From the NCBI GenBank assembly GCA_900539375.1, contig UQBY01000001.1, positions 124,001 to 188,000 of the forward strand: a stretch of 64,000 nucleotides of DNA, read 5' to 3'. The position numbers and the translations under genes are program-made. Positions within the stretch are counted from its first letter, which is position 1, and the number at the start of each line of letters is the position of its first letter. The stretch is from an uncultured Clostridium sp. (GTDB taxonomy: Bacteria; Bacillota; Clostridia; Clostridiales; Clostridiaceae). The notes under the pieces were generated by a model. It was not told the DNA's origin. It did no database searches and worked only from the letters and a program-made list of their open reading frames with translations. Positions 43,753-52,428 of the stretch are shown piece after piece.

Positions 43753-44307
43753 ATGGAGGCAATAAAAACCTTTATAATTAATTTAGTAACAACCTTAATT
43801 TTTATATCAGCAATAGAGCTTATATGTCCTAATAATAAAATGAAAAAGTATATTAAATTTGTTTTAGGACTTATGCTTATAGCTGTTATTTTAAATCCTA
43901 TAATAACATTTTTTACAAAAGGTGAAGTATTTTTAGATGAAGCTATTAACTCTTATGAAAAGGAGCTTTCTGTAAGTACCCTTTCAAAAGAGGACAACAA
44001 AGAAGAGGAAAGTTATATAAATAAAAGCTTTAAAGAAAATCTTAATAAAAATGTAGAAGCTATTTTAAAAGAAGCCTTTAGTAAATATGATTTTAAATGC
44101 AAAATAGAATGTACTTATAATAATACAAAATTTACTGTTGAAAATATTTCTATAGGAGTTTCTAAAAAGGGAATAAAAAAAATTAAAAAAGTTAATCTAG
44201 AAGATAATTATAAGGAAAGTTATGATGAAGATTTAAAAGAAATTAAAACTTATCTTTCAAAAGAGCTTCAAGTATCTGAAGATATAATAGAAATTTATTA
44301 CATGTAG
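43753..44307 (+). CDS. spoIIIAF: Stage III sporulation protein AF
   Basis: A 184-residue protein with two N-terminal helices (about 8-25 and 35-55) and a soluble C-terminal domain with a ring-building ferredoxin-like fold in known homologues. GGGAGG precedes the ATG. It belongs to the mother-cell side of the SpoIIIA complex. The C-terminal region is typically divergent, as here, so the call leans on position and topology. Confidence 0.9.
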   Translation: MEAIKTFIINLVTTLIFISAIELICPNNKMKKYIKFVLGLMLIAVILNPIITFFTKGEVFLDEAINSYEKELSVSTLSKEDNKEEESYINKSFKENLNKNVEAILKEAFSKYDFKCKIECTYNNTKFTVENISIGVSKKGIKKIKKVNLEDNYKESYDEDLKEIKTYLSKELQVSEDIIEIYYM

Positions 44308-44318
44308 GGAGGAGAAAA

Positions 44319-44906
44319 ATGGATAAAAAAAAGCTTATTAATGAACTAAAAAAGCTTTTAGATGATAAAAAAATAACTAATGTATTAACTATAGCTTTAG
44401 TAATTGCTTTTGTACTTATTGCTTTAAATGTATTTTACCCAGATATGTTTAAAGAAAAAGAAAAGGTAAAAAGTACATTATCAGAGGAAGTAGAAACTAT
44501 AAATACTAAAGAGGAATATGAAGAAACACAAAAAAAAGAACTTAAAAATATTTTAGAAAGCATGTCAGGAGTAGGAAAAGTTCAGGTTATGATAAATTTT
44601 AAAAGTGGAGAAAGTAAAGTTTTAGCCTATGATAGTTCAAAACAAATAGTGTCAACAGAGGAAAAGGATACTGAAGGAGGAACTAGAGTAAGTAATCAAA
44701 CAAATGATGGCACAACAGTTGTAATGACTAATGAAGGAGGTGATAATGAACCATTTATAGTTGAAACATATAAGCCTAAAATTGAGGGAATAATGATTTT
44801 AGCAGAAGGTGCCTCTGATAGTAAAATAAAATACGACATTCAAAAAGCTGTATCAAGTCTTTATGGGTTAAGTGCAGAGAAAGTTAATGTATATCCTATG
44901 AAATAG
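44319..44906 (+). CDS. spoIIIAG: Stage III sporulation protein AG
   Basis: A 195-residue bitopic protein: one transmembrane helix (about 20-40) and an extracytoplasmic domain that forms a large ring in the intermembrane space in Bacillus. The conserved MSGVGKVQVMINFKSG and the later ILAEGASDSKIKYDIQKAV ring-building motif are present. GGGAGG precedes the ATG. spoIIIAH follows. Confidence 0.93.
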   Translation: MDKKKLINELKKLLDDKKITNVLTIALVIAFVLIALNVFYPDMFKEKEKVKSTLSEEVETINTKEEYEETQKKELKNILESMSGVGKVQVMINFKSGESKVLAYDSSKQIVSTEEKDTEGGTRVSNQTNDGTTVVMTNEGGDNEPFIVETYKPKIEGIMILAEGASDSKIKYDIQKAVSSLYGLSAEKVNVYPMK

Positions 44907-44945
44907 GGTCATATAATTTATTAAAAAATAATGGAGGAAAAAACC

Positions 44946-45494
44946 ATGACAAGAAAACAATTTGGTATTATTTTTACCCTACTTGGATTAATTGTATGTA
45001 CTGCAGTACTTGCTGCTAAATTAAATAGTGAGGGCTTAAATGACCCTACAGATTTAGCTTCTGTATTTCCAGTAGAAGAAACTACATCAAAACTTAATGA
45101 AGAAGCAAATGATAAAAAAAATGAAACTGAAACTGCAAATACCTCTGACTTTTTTTATGATGCAAGATGTGAAAGAGAGCAAACTCAAGCAGCTACTGTA
45201 GCTACATTAAAAAGTGAAAGAGATGCAGAAGGAATTTCACAACAGGATAAAACTACCCTTACAAGTGAAATTCAAACCTTAGTTTTAAAACAAGAAAAGC
45301 AAAATATTATAGAACAGGGAATAAAAAATAAAGGTTATGAAGATTCTTTATGCCAAATTTCAGAGGATGGAAATAAAGCAAGTGTTATTGTAAAATCAGA
45401 AAATGTACTTAGTGAAACAGAAGCTGCAGAAATTCAAGAAATAGTACAAAATGCTTCAAGCATTAAAGAAGTTATTATAGAAGTTAAAAATTAA
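44946..45494 (+). CDS. spoIIIAH: Stage III sporulation protein AH
   Basis: A 182-residue protein with an N-terminal helix (FGIIFTLLGLIVCTAVLAA) and an extracytoplasmic YscJ/FliF-like ring domain that binds forespore SpoIIQ. I start at ATG 44,946 because the ATGGAGG at 44,931 supplies its ribosome site. The ring motif region (EDSLCQISEDGNKASVIVKSE) is intact. It ends the spoIIIA operon; a separate promoter for the next gene lies just downstream. spoIIQ is not in the window. Confidence 0.94.
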   Translation: MTRKQFGIIFTLLGLIVCTAVLAAKLNSEGLNDPTDLASVFPVEETTSKLNEEANDKKNETETANTSDFFYDARCEREQTQAATVATLKSERDAEGISQQDKTTLTSEIQTLVLKQEKQNIIEQGIKNKGYEDSLCQISEDGNKASVIVKSENVLSETEAAEIQEIVQNASSIKEVIIEVKN

Positions 45495-45500
45495 AATCCA

Positions 45501-45529
45501 TTGTAATATAAATTTTAATTTGATATAAT
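45501..45529 (+). promoter_or_regulatory. Promoter of the Asp23/Gls24 gene
   Basis: TTGTAA (45,501-45,506), 17-base spacer, TATAAT (45,524-45,529), placed between spoIIIAH and the Gls24 gene. It gives a vegetative promoter distinct from the sporulation operon. Confidence 0.65.
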
Positions 45530-45544
45530 TAGCCTAAGATTAAT

Positions 45545-45567
45545 AGTTTTCTAGAAGATAGAAAACT
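45545..45567 (+). promoter_or_regulatory. Leader hairpin touching the Gls24 ribosome site
   Basis: Perfect 9-base stem AGTTTTCTA/TAGAAAACT with a 5-base loop; the AGGAGG site starts two bases later. It may influence translation or mRNA stability. Confidence 0.5.
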
Positions 45568-45583
45568 TAGGAGGTCATAAAAT

Positions 45584-45958
45584 ATGGAAGATTTAAATAA
45601 GGATCAAACTGTTGGAATAGTAAAGATTTCTGACGAAGTAGTAAGTGTAATTGCTGGAATTGCTGCTGAAGAAATTGATGGTGTTGTAGGATTTCAGCAT
45701 GGAGTTTCAAGCATATTTAAAGGTAAAAAAAACTTAGGAAAAACTGTTAAAGTAACATTAAACGAAAACAGTGCCATAATTGAAATGGCAGTATCTGTTG
45801 AGTATGGAATAAAAATACCAGAAGTTATAGCAAAGGTTCAAGAAAACATAAAAAGAACTGTTGAAGCTATGACTGGACTTTCTGTTGAAGCAGTAGACAT
45901 ATATGTACAAAATATATATATGCCAAAGAAAGAAGAAGAAGAAATTTCAGAAAACTAA
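45584..45958 (+). CDS. Asp23/Gls24 family envelope stress protein
   Basis: A 124-residue Asp23/DUF322 protein (VVSVIAGIAAEEIDGVVGFQHG; VEYGIKIPEVIAKVQENIKRTVEAMTGL). In Bacillus this gene (yqhY) lies next to accBC and nusB, and in clostridia it also precedes nusB, as here. Members associate with the membrane or affect acetyl-CoA carboxylase; the function is incompletely known. AGGAGG precedes the ATG. It has its own promoter, leader hairpin and terminator. Confidence 0.92.
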   Translation: MEDLNKDQTVGIVKISDEVVSVIAGIAAEEIDGVVGFQHGVSSIFKGKKNLGKTVKVTLNENSAIIEMAVSVEYGIKIPEVIAKVQENIKRTVEAMTGLSVEAVDIYVQNIYMPKKEEEEISEN

Positions 45959-45966
45959 TTTTTTTT

Positions 45967-46007
45967 TAGGTTCTCTCTTTGTATAGGGAGAGCCTATTAT
46001 TTTTTTA
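45967..46007 (+). terminator. Terminator of the Asp23/Gls24 gene
   Basis: TAGGTTCTCTC (45,967-45,977) pairs with GGGAGAGCCTA (45,986-45,996), followed by TTATTTTTTT. Confidence 0.85.
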
Positions 46008-46086
46008 AAATTTATACTACATTTATGAATAAATATTCATAAAAATATATGGAAGTAGGTTCTTCCTTGTGATAAAATAATAAAAG

Positions 46087-46116
46087 TTGTTTATTATAAA
46101 AAAATATGTCTATAAT
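46087..46116 (+). promoter_or_regulatory. Promoter of the nusB operon
   Basis: TTGTTT (46,087-46,092), 18-base spacer, TATAAT (46,111-46,116), 35 bases before nusB. It heads a long unit running to recN with no clear terminator until 55,468. Confidence 0.6.
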
Positions 46117-46151
46117 AAAAATAAGAGATAAGAATTAAAAAAGGAGTTTTT

Positions 46152-46556
46152 ATGAGTAGAAAAAAATCAAGAGAAAAAGCAATGGAATTATTATTTAGTA
46201 TAACTTTAAGCAAAGATAGTGTTGAAGAGGCAATGGAAGTCTTTGTTGATAATTATGAAGATAATATAAAAGAATTAGATTTAGATTACATAAAAAATCT
46301 TTTAAATGGAGTAGAAGCTAATAAAGAAGAAATAGATAAAATAATAGAAAAAAATCTTCAAAATTGGAAATTAGATAGAATATCTAAAGTTAATCTTACT
46401 ATTTTAAGATTAGGAGTATATGAAATAGCCTTTGATGAAAATGTACCTAAAAAGGTAGCATTAAATGAAGCTATAGAACTTGGAAAATTATATTCAGACC
46501 AAAAGTCAGTTTCATTTATAAATGGGGTTTTAGATAAGGTTTTAAAGACAGCTTAG
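46152..46556 (+). CDS. nusB: Transcription antitermination factor NusB
   Basis: A 134-residue all-helical protein that joins NusE, NusA and NusG on boxA RNA to allow rRNA antitermination. Family motifs: SREKAMELLFSI at the start, DRISKVNLTILRLGVYEI and PKKVALNEAIELGKLY, and SFINGVLDKV at the end. AAGGAG precedes the ATG. It is the first gene of the nusB-folD-xseA-xseB-ispA-dxs-tlyA-nadK-argR-recN run. Confidence 0.97.
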   Translation: MSRKKSREKAMELLFSITLSKDSVEEAMEVFVDNYEDNIKELDLDYIKNLLNGVEANKEEIDKIIEKNLQNWKLDRISKVNLTILRLGVYEIAFDENVPKKVALNEAIELGKLYSDQKSVSFINGVLDKVLKTA

Positions 46557-46568
46557 GAGGAAAATAAA

Positions 46569-47417
46569 ATGGGAGAAATAATAAACGGAAAAGAAGTAGC
46601 ACTTAAAGTTAAAGAAGAAATAAAAAGTTTTACTGAAGGAAAAAAACAAGAAGGAAAAAGAATGCCTAAAATTGCTTCCATTTTAGTTGGAGATGATGGA
46701 GGTTCTATTTACTATATGAATAACCAAGAAAAAGTTTCAACTTCCCTTGGAGTAGATTTTAAAAAAGTTGTTTTAGATAAAAATATAACTGAAGAAGAGC
46801 TTATAAATACAATAGATAATTTAAATAATGATAATGAAGTAGATGGAATAATTCTTCAATTACCTCTTCCAAAGGGACTAAATGAAAAAAATGTTATTAA
46901 AAAAATATCTCCAAGTAAGGATATAGACTGTTTAACCTTTGAAAGTCAAGGTAAATTATATATGGGAGAACCGGAATTTTTACCATGTACTCCAAATTCA
47001 GTAGTAACTCTTTTAAAAAGCTTAAATATAAATCTTGAAGGAAAAAGGGTTGTAGTTCTTGGAAGAAGTAATATTGTAGGAAAGCCTGTAGCACAACTTT
47101 TATTAAATGAAAATGCAACTGTTACAATATGTCATTCAAGAACTAAGGATTTAAAAGAAGTAACAAGTGAAGCTGATATTTTAGTTTTAGCCATTGGAAA
47201 GCCAAAGTTTATAGATGAGACTTATGTAAAAGAAGGGGCTATAGTTATAGATGTAGGAACTTCAAGATTTGAAGGAAAAATAACTGGAGATGTAGATTTT
47301 CATAAGGTTATAGAAAAGGCATCTTATTTAACTCCAGTGCCAGGAGGAGTTGGTGCATTAACCACAACACTTCTTGTAAAAAATGCTTGTGAGGCTTATA
47401 AGAAACATGAAAATTAA
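46569..47417 (+). CDS. folD: Bifunctional methylenetetrahydrofolate dehydrogenase/cyclohydrolase
   Basis: A 282-residue one-carbon enzyme converting 5,10-methylene-THF to 10-formyl-THF with NADP. The catalytic Tyr/Lys set is in IYYMNNQEKVS, the substrate loop is DGIILQLPLPKG, and the cofactor motif is VVVLGRSNIVGKPVAQLLL. The C-terminal TPVPGGVGALTT is intact. AGGAGG precedes the ATG. It overlaps xseA by 11 bases. It functionally complements glyA in this window. Confidence 0.97.
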   Translation: MGEIINGKEVALKVKEEIKSFTEGKKQEGKRMPKIASILVGDDGGSIYYMNNQEKVSTSLGVDFKKVVLDKNITEEELINTIDNLNNDNEVDGIILQLPLPKGLNEKNVIKKISPSKDIDCLTFESQGKLYMGEPEFLPCTPNSVVTLLKSLNINLEGKRVVVLGRSNIVGKPVAQLLLNENATVTICHSRTKDLKEVTSEADILVLAIGKPKFIDETYVKEGAIVIDVGTSRFEGKITGDVDFHKVIEKASYLTPVPGGVGALTTTLLVKNACEAYKKHEN

Positions 47418-48603
47418 AACATTATCTGTAAGTGAGGTTTCTAATTATTTAAAGAAAATTATTGATAATGACTTTATACTAATGAATCTCTCTGTAAAAG
47501 GAGAGATTTCTAATTTAAAGTATCATTCTAGTGGTCATATATATTTTTCTTTAAAGGATGAGGGAAGCAAAATAAATGCCATTATCTTTAAAGATGATGC
47601 TTTAAAATTAAATTTTAGATTAGAAGAAGGAATGAGCATAAGAGTTAAAGGTAGAGTTTCTATTTACCCTCCCAGTGGAAATTTACAGCTTTATATAAAA
47701 GAAGTAGAAGAAGAAGGGGAAGGAGACCTTTTTGTAAGATTTGAAAAGCTTAAAGAAAAACTTAAAAAAGAAGGATACTTTAATGAGGAAAATAAAAAGC
47801 CTATTCCCTTATTTCCAAAACGTATAGGAATAATAACTTCAAAAACAGGAGCTGCAATAAGAGATATAATAAATGTATCAAGAAGAAGAAATTCTTTAGT
47901 AGATTTAGTTTTATATCCAGCTCAAGTTCAAGGAGAAAATGCTTATAAAACCATTATAGATGGAATAAGATATTTTGATGAAAAAAAAGATGTAGATGTT
48001 ATAATCCTAGGAAGAGGGGGAGGCTCTATAGAGGAGCTTTGGAATTTTAATGAAGAGGATTTAGCAAAGGAAATATTTAAATGTAAAATACCAATAATAT
48101 CAGCTGTTGGACATGAAACAGATTTTACTATTTCTGATTTTGTATCAGATTTAAGAGCAGCAACACCTTCTCAAGGAGCTGAAATTGCAGTACCCTTAGA
48201 AGAAGATTTATATTTAAATATAAAAGGAGCAGAAGAATTTTTAAATAGAGAAATTACAAGTCTTTTATTAAAAGAAAAAGAGAAGGTAAAGTCTTTAGAA
48301 AAAATATTAAAATTACAGTCTCCTAAAGAAAAGATAGTAAATTCTTATATTGAAGTTGATAATTTAAAAAACAGATTAGAAAGTATTTTATTATCTAAAA
48401 TTCACATAGAAAAAGAAAAGCTAAAGGGAATAAACAATCTTTTAATGGCTAGTAATCCTATTAGCTTACTTAATAAAGGATATGCTATAATAGAAGAAGA
48501 TAGAGAAATTATAAAATCTATAGAGCAACTTAAAAATGATAAAGATATAAAAATAACATTAAAAGATGGTAAGGTTAGTGGACATTTTATCCTAGAAAAA
48601 TAA
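47407..48603 (+). CDS. xseA: Exodeoxyribonuclease VII large subunit
   Basis: A 398-residue subunit. The N-terminal OB fold (about 1-100; GEISNLKYHSSGHIYFSLKD) is followed by the catalytic domain with ILGRGGGSIEELWNFNEE and AVGHETDFTISDFV, then a long coiled coil. I start at ATG 47,407 inside folD, matching the family N-terminus MKIKTLSVSEVSNYLK. The SD is weak (GTGAGG about 12 bases upstream), so coupling to folD translation is likely. It works with XseB on single-stranded DNA. Confidence 0.96.
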   Translation: MKIKTLSVSEVSNYLKKIIDNDFILMNLSVKGEISNLKYHSSGHIYFSLKDEGSKINAIIFKDDALKLNFRLEEGMSIRVKGRVSIYPPSGNLQLYIKEVEEEGEGDLFVRFEKLKEKLKKEGYFNEENKKPIPLFPKRIGIITSKTGAAIRDIINVSRRRNSLVDLVLYPAQVQGENAYKTIIDGIRYFDEKKDVDVIILGRGGGSIEELWNFNEEDLAKEIFKCKIPIISAVGHETDFTISDFVSDLRAATPSQGAEIAVPLEEDLYLNIKGAEEFLNREITSLLLKEKEKVKSLEKILKLQSPKEKIVNSYIEVDNLKNRLESILLSKIHIEKEKLKGINNLLMASNPISLLNKGYAIIEEDREIIKSIEQLKNDKDIKITLKDGKVSGHFILEK

Positions 48604-48627
48604 AACTTACTAATTTAGGAGGAGTTT

Positions 48628-48852
48628 ATGGCAAAGAAAGAAAGTTATGAAGATATGATGTTAAAGCTTCAAAATGTTTTATTATCTTTAGAAGAAAATA
48701 ATTTAACTTTAGATGAGTCTATGAAGGCATATGAAGAAGGAACTAAACTTGTTAATAAACTATATAAAGTTTTAAATACCTTAGAGGGAAAAGTTTCTGT
48801 TATAAAAGATGAAAAAGAAGTGGAGTTTAAATATAAAGATGAGAATAGATGA
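48628..48852 (+). CDS. xseB: Exodeoxyribonuclease VII small subunit
   Basis: A 74-residue helical subunit (SYEDMMLKLQNVLLSLEENNLTL-type sequence, then DESMKAYEEGTKLV) that binds several copies to XseA and controls its activity. AGGAGG precedes the ATG. Its last 14 bases overlap the ispA start, keeping the three genes translationally linked. Confidence 0.95.
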   Translation: MAKKESYEDMMLKLQNVLLSLEENNLTLDESMKAYEEGTKLVNKLYKVLNTLEGKVSVIKDEKEVEFKYKDENR

Positions 48853-49711
48853 TTGTAAAAAAGATATTGAAACTTATTTAAAAAATTATTTTAAAGGAAG
48901 AGAATCTTATAATAAGCTTATTTATGAAGCAGAAAGTTACAGCTTAAATATGGGAGGCAAGAGAATAAGACCAATACTTATGCTTCTTGTATATAGTATA
49001 TATAAAGATTCATATAAAGAAATTTTAGAAATGGCAGCTTCTATAGAAATGATTCATACTTATTCTTTAATCCATGATGACCTTCCAGCTATGGATAATG
49101 ATGACTTAAGACGTGGAAAGCCTACAAATCATAAAGTTTTTGGTGATGGAATAGCTACATTAGCAGGAGATGCCCTTTTAAATGAAGCTATGATAATAAT
49201 GATGAAATTTTCACTAAAAAATGGAGAAAATGCTTTAAGAGCTTCAAAAGAAATAGCAGAAGCAGCAGGTTCTGAAGGTATGATAGGAGGGCAAGTTGTT
49301 GATATTATAAACGAAGGAAAAAGTCAAATCTCTGAAGATGAACTAAAGTATATGCATGCTAAAAAAACGGGAGAACTTATAAGAGCTGCTATTGTATCTG
49401 GAGCAATCTTAGCAGAAGCACCAAAAAAAGATATAGAAGCTTTTGATTTGTTTGGAAGAAAGCTAGGGTTAGCCTTTCAAATAAAGGATGATATTTTAGA
49501 TGTAACTGGCTCAACAGAAAAATTAGGAAAAAAGGCTCATGCAGATGAAGAATTAAATAAATGTAATTTCATAACAATGTATGGCTTAGAAAAGTGCGAA
49601 AAACTATGTAAAGACCTAAGTTATGAAAGCATATCTTTACTAAATTCAATTACTAAAGATACTTCTTATTTAAAAGAATTAACTTTAAGTTTATTAGAAA
49701 GAGAATACTAA
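48839..49711 (+). CDS. ispA: Geranyl/farnesyl diphosphate synthase
   Basis: A 290-residue trans-prenyltransferase. The first aspartate-rich motif DDLPAMDNDD begins at 80-81 and the second is DDILD in FQIKDDILDVTG. It condenses DMAPP/IPP to farnesyl diphosphate for undecaprenyl and other isoprenoids. I use ATG 48,839 inside the xseB end, giving MRIDDCKKDIETYL; a TTG start ten codons earlier would put an unlike extension. It precedes dxs, which makes the pathway's precursor. Confidence 0.94.
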   Translation: MRIDDCKKDIETYLKNYFKGRESYNKLIYEAESYSLNMGGKRIRPILMLLVYSIYKDSYKEILEMAASIEMIHTYSLIHDDLPAMDNDDLRRGKPTNHKVFGDGIATLAGDALLNEAMIIMMKFSLKNGENALRASKEIAEAAGSEGMIGGQVVDIINEGKSQISEDELKYMHAKKTGELIRAAIVSGAILAEAPKKDIEAFDLFGRKLGLAFQIKDDILDVTGSTEKLGKKAHADEELNKCNFITMYGLEKCEKLCKDLSYESISLLNSITKDTSYLKELTLSLLEREY

Positions 49712-49728
49712 AAAGAGGAAATGATTAT

Positions 49729-51600
49729 ATGAGTAATTATCTAGATAGTATGAATTTCCCAGAAGATATAAAAAAGCTAAATGATAATGAACTTTTAAAC
49801 CTTGGAGAAGAAATGCGTAAGTTTCTTATAGAAAGTGTGTCAAAAACAGGAGGACATTTATCATCTAATTTAGGGGTTGTAGAACTTACCTTAAGCCTTT
49901 TTAAAACTTTTGATATTGGAAGGGATAAACTTATATGGGATGTAGGGCATCAAAGCTACATACATAAAATTCTTACTGGAAGAAAAGATGGTTTTAAAAA
50001 TCTAAGAAAAAAAGATGGCTTAAGTGGATTCCCTAAAAGAAGCGAAAGTGTATATGACTGTTTTCAAACAGGTCATAGTAGTACCTCTATTTCAGCAGCC
50101 CTTGGAATGGCAAGGGCTAGAGATATTAAAAAGGAAAAACATAATGTAATAGCTGTAATAGGAGATGGAGCTTTAACTGGAGGTTTAGCCTTTGAAGCCT
50201 TAAATGACATAGGTTTTAGAAAGACAAAAATGATTATAGTATTAAATGATAATCAAATGTCTATTGCAAAAAATGTAGGGGGCTTATCTATTTATTTAAA
50301 TAAACTTAGAATGAAACCTAAATATAATAAAATAAAATCAAATATAAACACAGAATTAAGTAAATCTAAAGGTGGCAAGGTTGTCTTAAGCAATATGTTA
50401 AAATTAAAAAATGGATTAAAAAGCCTTGTTGTTGATTCTATGTTATTTGAAGATATGGGAATTAAATATATAGGGCCTATTGATGGTCATAATATAAAAT
50501 TAATGAATGAAGTTTTTAGTATGGCTAAAAATATTGATGGACCAGTAATTGTTCATACCATTACTAAAAAGGGTAAAGGTTATGAATTTGCAGAAAAAAG
50601 TCCTTCAAAGTTTCATGGAATTTCCCCCTTTAATTTAGAAAATGGTGAAGTTTGCAAAACTTGTTGTGAAACTTATTCAAGTGCCTTTGGAAAAGCTTTA
50701 AATAAAATTGCAAAGGAAGATAAAGATGTAGTTGCAATAACAGCAGCTATGCCAGATGGAACAGGACTTATAGAATTTTCAAAAAACTTTCCTGAAAGAT
50801 TTTTTGATGTAGGAATAGCAGAAGAACATGCAGTAACCCTTTCAGCAGGAATGGCTTCAAGTGGTTTAAAACCAGTATTTGCTGTATATTCTACATTCCT
50901 TCAAAGAGCTTATGATGAAATTATTCATGATGTATGTATACAAAACTTACCTGTAGTTTTTGCTATAGATAGAGCTGGAGTTGTAGGTGAAGATGGAGAA
51001 ACTCACCAAGGAATATTAGATATTTCCTATTTATCTACCATGCCTAATATGACAATTGTTGCTCCAAAGTCTTTAAAAGAAGTTGAAATCTTATTAAGAT
51101 GGGCTTTAAATAAAAAAACACCAGTTGCAATACGTTATCCAAAGGGTGGAGATAAATTAAATAATCTTCCTATTTTAAAGGAAATAAATTATGGAAAGTG
51201 GGAAGTTTTAAATAAAGGAGAAAATTTAGCTATAATAGCATGTGGAAAAACAGTAGAGTTTGCTATGGAAGCTTTATATAAATTAAAAGAAAAAAATATA
51301 AATCCAACTATAATAAATGCTACATTTATTAAACCTATTGATGAAGAGAAGATAAAATATCTTGCAGAAAATAATTTTAATATTATAACTGTTGAAGATA
51401 ATATGAAACAAGGTGGTTTAGGAAGTAGTATTTTAAACTCATTAAATAATTATAACTATAAAAAAACTATAAAAATATTAGCCTATGAAGATAAATTTAT
51501 TGAGCAGGCTTCTGTTGATATTATTTATAAAGAAAACTTTTTAGATAGTGATGGAATTGTAAAAACAGCTTTAAATTTATCTTATGAAAAGGAGAAATAA
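49729..51600 (+). CDS. dxs: 1-deoxy-D-xylulose-5-phosphate synthase
   Basis: A 623-residue thiamine-diphosphate transketolase-like enzyme making DXP from pyruvate and glyceraldehyde 3-phosphate. The ThDP motif GDGALTGGLAFEALND, the HVGHQSYIHK-type region (WDVGHQSYIHKILTGR) and the C-terminal transketolase domain (DRAGVVGEDGETHQG) are all present. GAGGAAA precedes the ATG. Its stop shares one base with the tlyA start. Confidence 0.97.
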   Translation: MSNYLDSMNFPEDIKKLNDNELLNLGEEMRKFLIESVSKTGGHLSSNLGVVELTLSLFKTFDIGRDKLIWDVGHQSYIHKILTGRKDGFKNLRKKDGLSGFPKRSESVYDCFQTGHSSTSISAALGMARARDIKKEKHNVIAVIGDGALTGGLAFEALNDIGFRKTKMIIVLNDNQMSIAKNVGGLSIYLNKLRMKPKYNKIKSNINTELSKSKGGKVVLSNMLKLKNGLKSLVVDSMLFEDMGIKYIGPIDGHNIKLMNEVFSMAKNIDGPVIVHTITKKGKGYEFAEKSPSKFHGISPFNLENGEVCKTCCETYSSAFGKALNKIAKEDKDVVAITAAMPDGTGLIEFSKNFPERFFDVGIAEEHAVTLSAGMASSGLKPVFAVYSTFLQRAYDEIIHDVCIQNLPVVFAIDRAGVVGEDGETHQGILDISYLSTMPNMTIVAPKSLKEVEILLRWALNKKTPVAIRYPKGGDKLNNLPILKEINYGKWEVLNKGENLAIIACGKTVEFAMEALYKLKEKNINPTIINATFIKPIDEEKIKYLAENNFNIITVEDNMKQGGLGSSILNSLNNYNYKKTIKILAYEDKFIEQASVDIIYKENFLDSDGIVKTALNLSYEKEK

Positions 51601-52409
51601 TGTCAGAAAAAAAAGAAAGACTAGATGTGTTACTAGTAAATAAAGGAATAATAACTTCAAGGGAAAGAGCTAAAACTTGTATAATGGCAGGAGAAGTTTT
51701 TGTAAATGGCCAAAGAGTTGATAAAGCAGGAGAAAAGGTTTCTGTTGATTCACAAATTGAATATAGAGGAGAAAAGCTTAAATATGTAAGCCGTGGAGGA
51801 CTTAAACTTGAAAAGGCAATGAAAGTATATCCAATAAATTTAGAAAATAAAGTATGTATGGATATTGGAGCATCTACAGGTGGCTTTACAGATTGTATGC
51901 TTCAAAATGGAGCAAAAAAGGTATTTTCAGTTGATGTAGGATATGGACAATTTGCTTGGAAGCTTAGATGTGATGAAAGAGTTGTTTGTATGGAAAGAAC
52001 TAATATAAGATATGTAACACCAGAAGATATTAAAGAGCTTTTAGATTTTGCATCAATAGATGTTTCTTTTATATCTTTAAGAACTATTATGCCAGCTGTA
52101 ATAAACCTTTTAAAGCCAACAGGAGAGGTAGTTGCCCTTATAAAGCCACAATTTGAAGCAGGAAGAGAAAATGTAGGCAAAAAAGGTGTTGTACGTGATA
52201 TAAATGTTCATAAAGATGTTGTAAAAAATATTGTTGAATTTCTTTTAAGTAAAAATCTTAATGTTTTAGGAATAAGTTATTCACCAATTAAAGGACCAGA
52301 AGGAAATATTGAATATTTAGTATATTTTACAAAAGATTTAAATAAAGAAAGTACATTTAGTATGGAAGATATAGATAAAACAGTAGAAGCTTCTCATACA
52401 GAAATTTAG
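51600..52409 (+). CDS. tlyA: TlyA-family rRNA 2'-O-methyltransferase (hemolysin A-like)
   Basis: A 269-residue protein. An S4 RNA-binding domain (about 6-65) precedes an FtsJ/RrmJ-like methyltransferase domain with SAM motif DIGASTGGFTDCML and the KPQFE segment bearing a catalytic Lys. Members methylate 16S/23S rRNA ribose in Mycobacterium; the hemolysin name is historical. The ATG overlaps the dxs stop (TAATG). GGAG lies in the dxs end. Confidence 0.93.
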   Translation: MSEKKERLDVLLVNKGIITSRERAKTCIMAGEVFVNGQRVDKAGEKVSVDSQIEYRGEKLKYVSRGGLKLEKAMKVYPINLENKVCMDIGASTGGFTDCMLQNGAKKVFSVDVGYGQFAWKLRCDERVVCMERTNIRYVTPEDIKELLDFASIDVSFISLRTIMPAVINLLKPTGEVVALIKPQFEAGRENVGKKGVVRDINVHKDVVKNIVEFLLSKNLNVLGISYSPIKGPEGNIEYLVYFTKDLNKESTFSMEDIDKTVEASHTEI

Positions 52410-52428
52410 ACTTTAAGTGGGGGACAAT

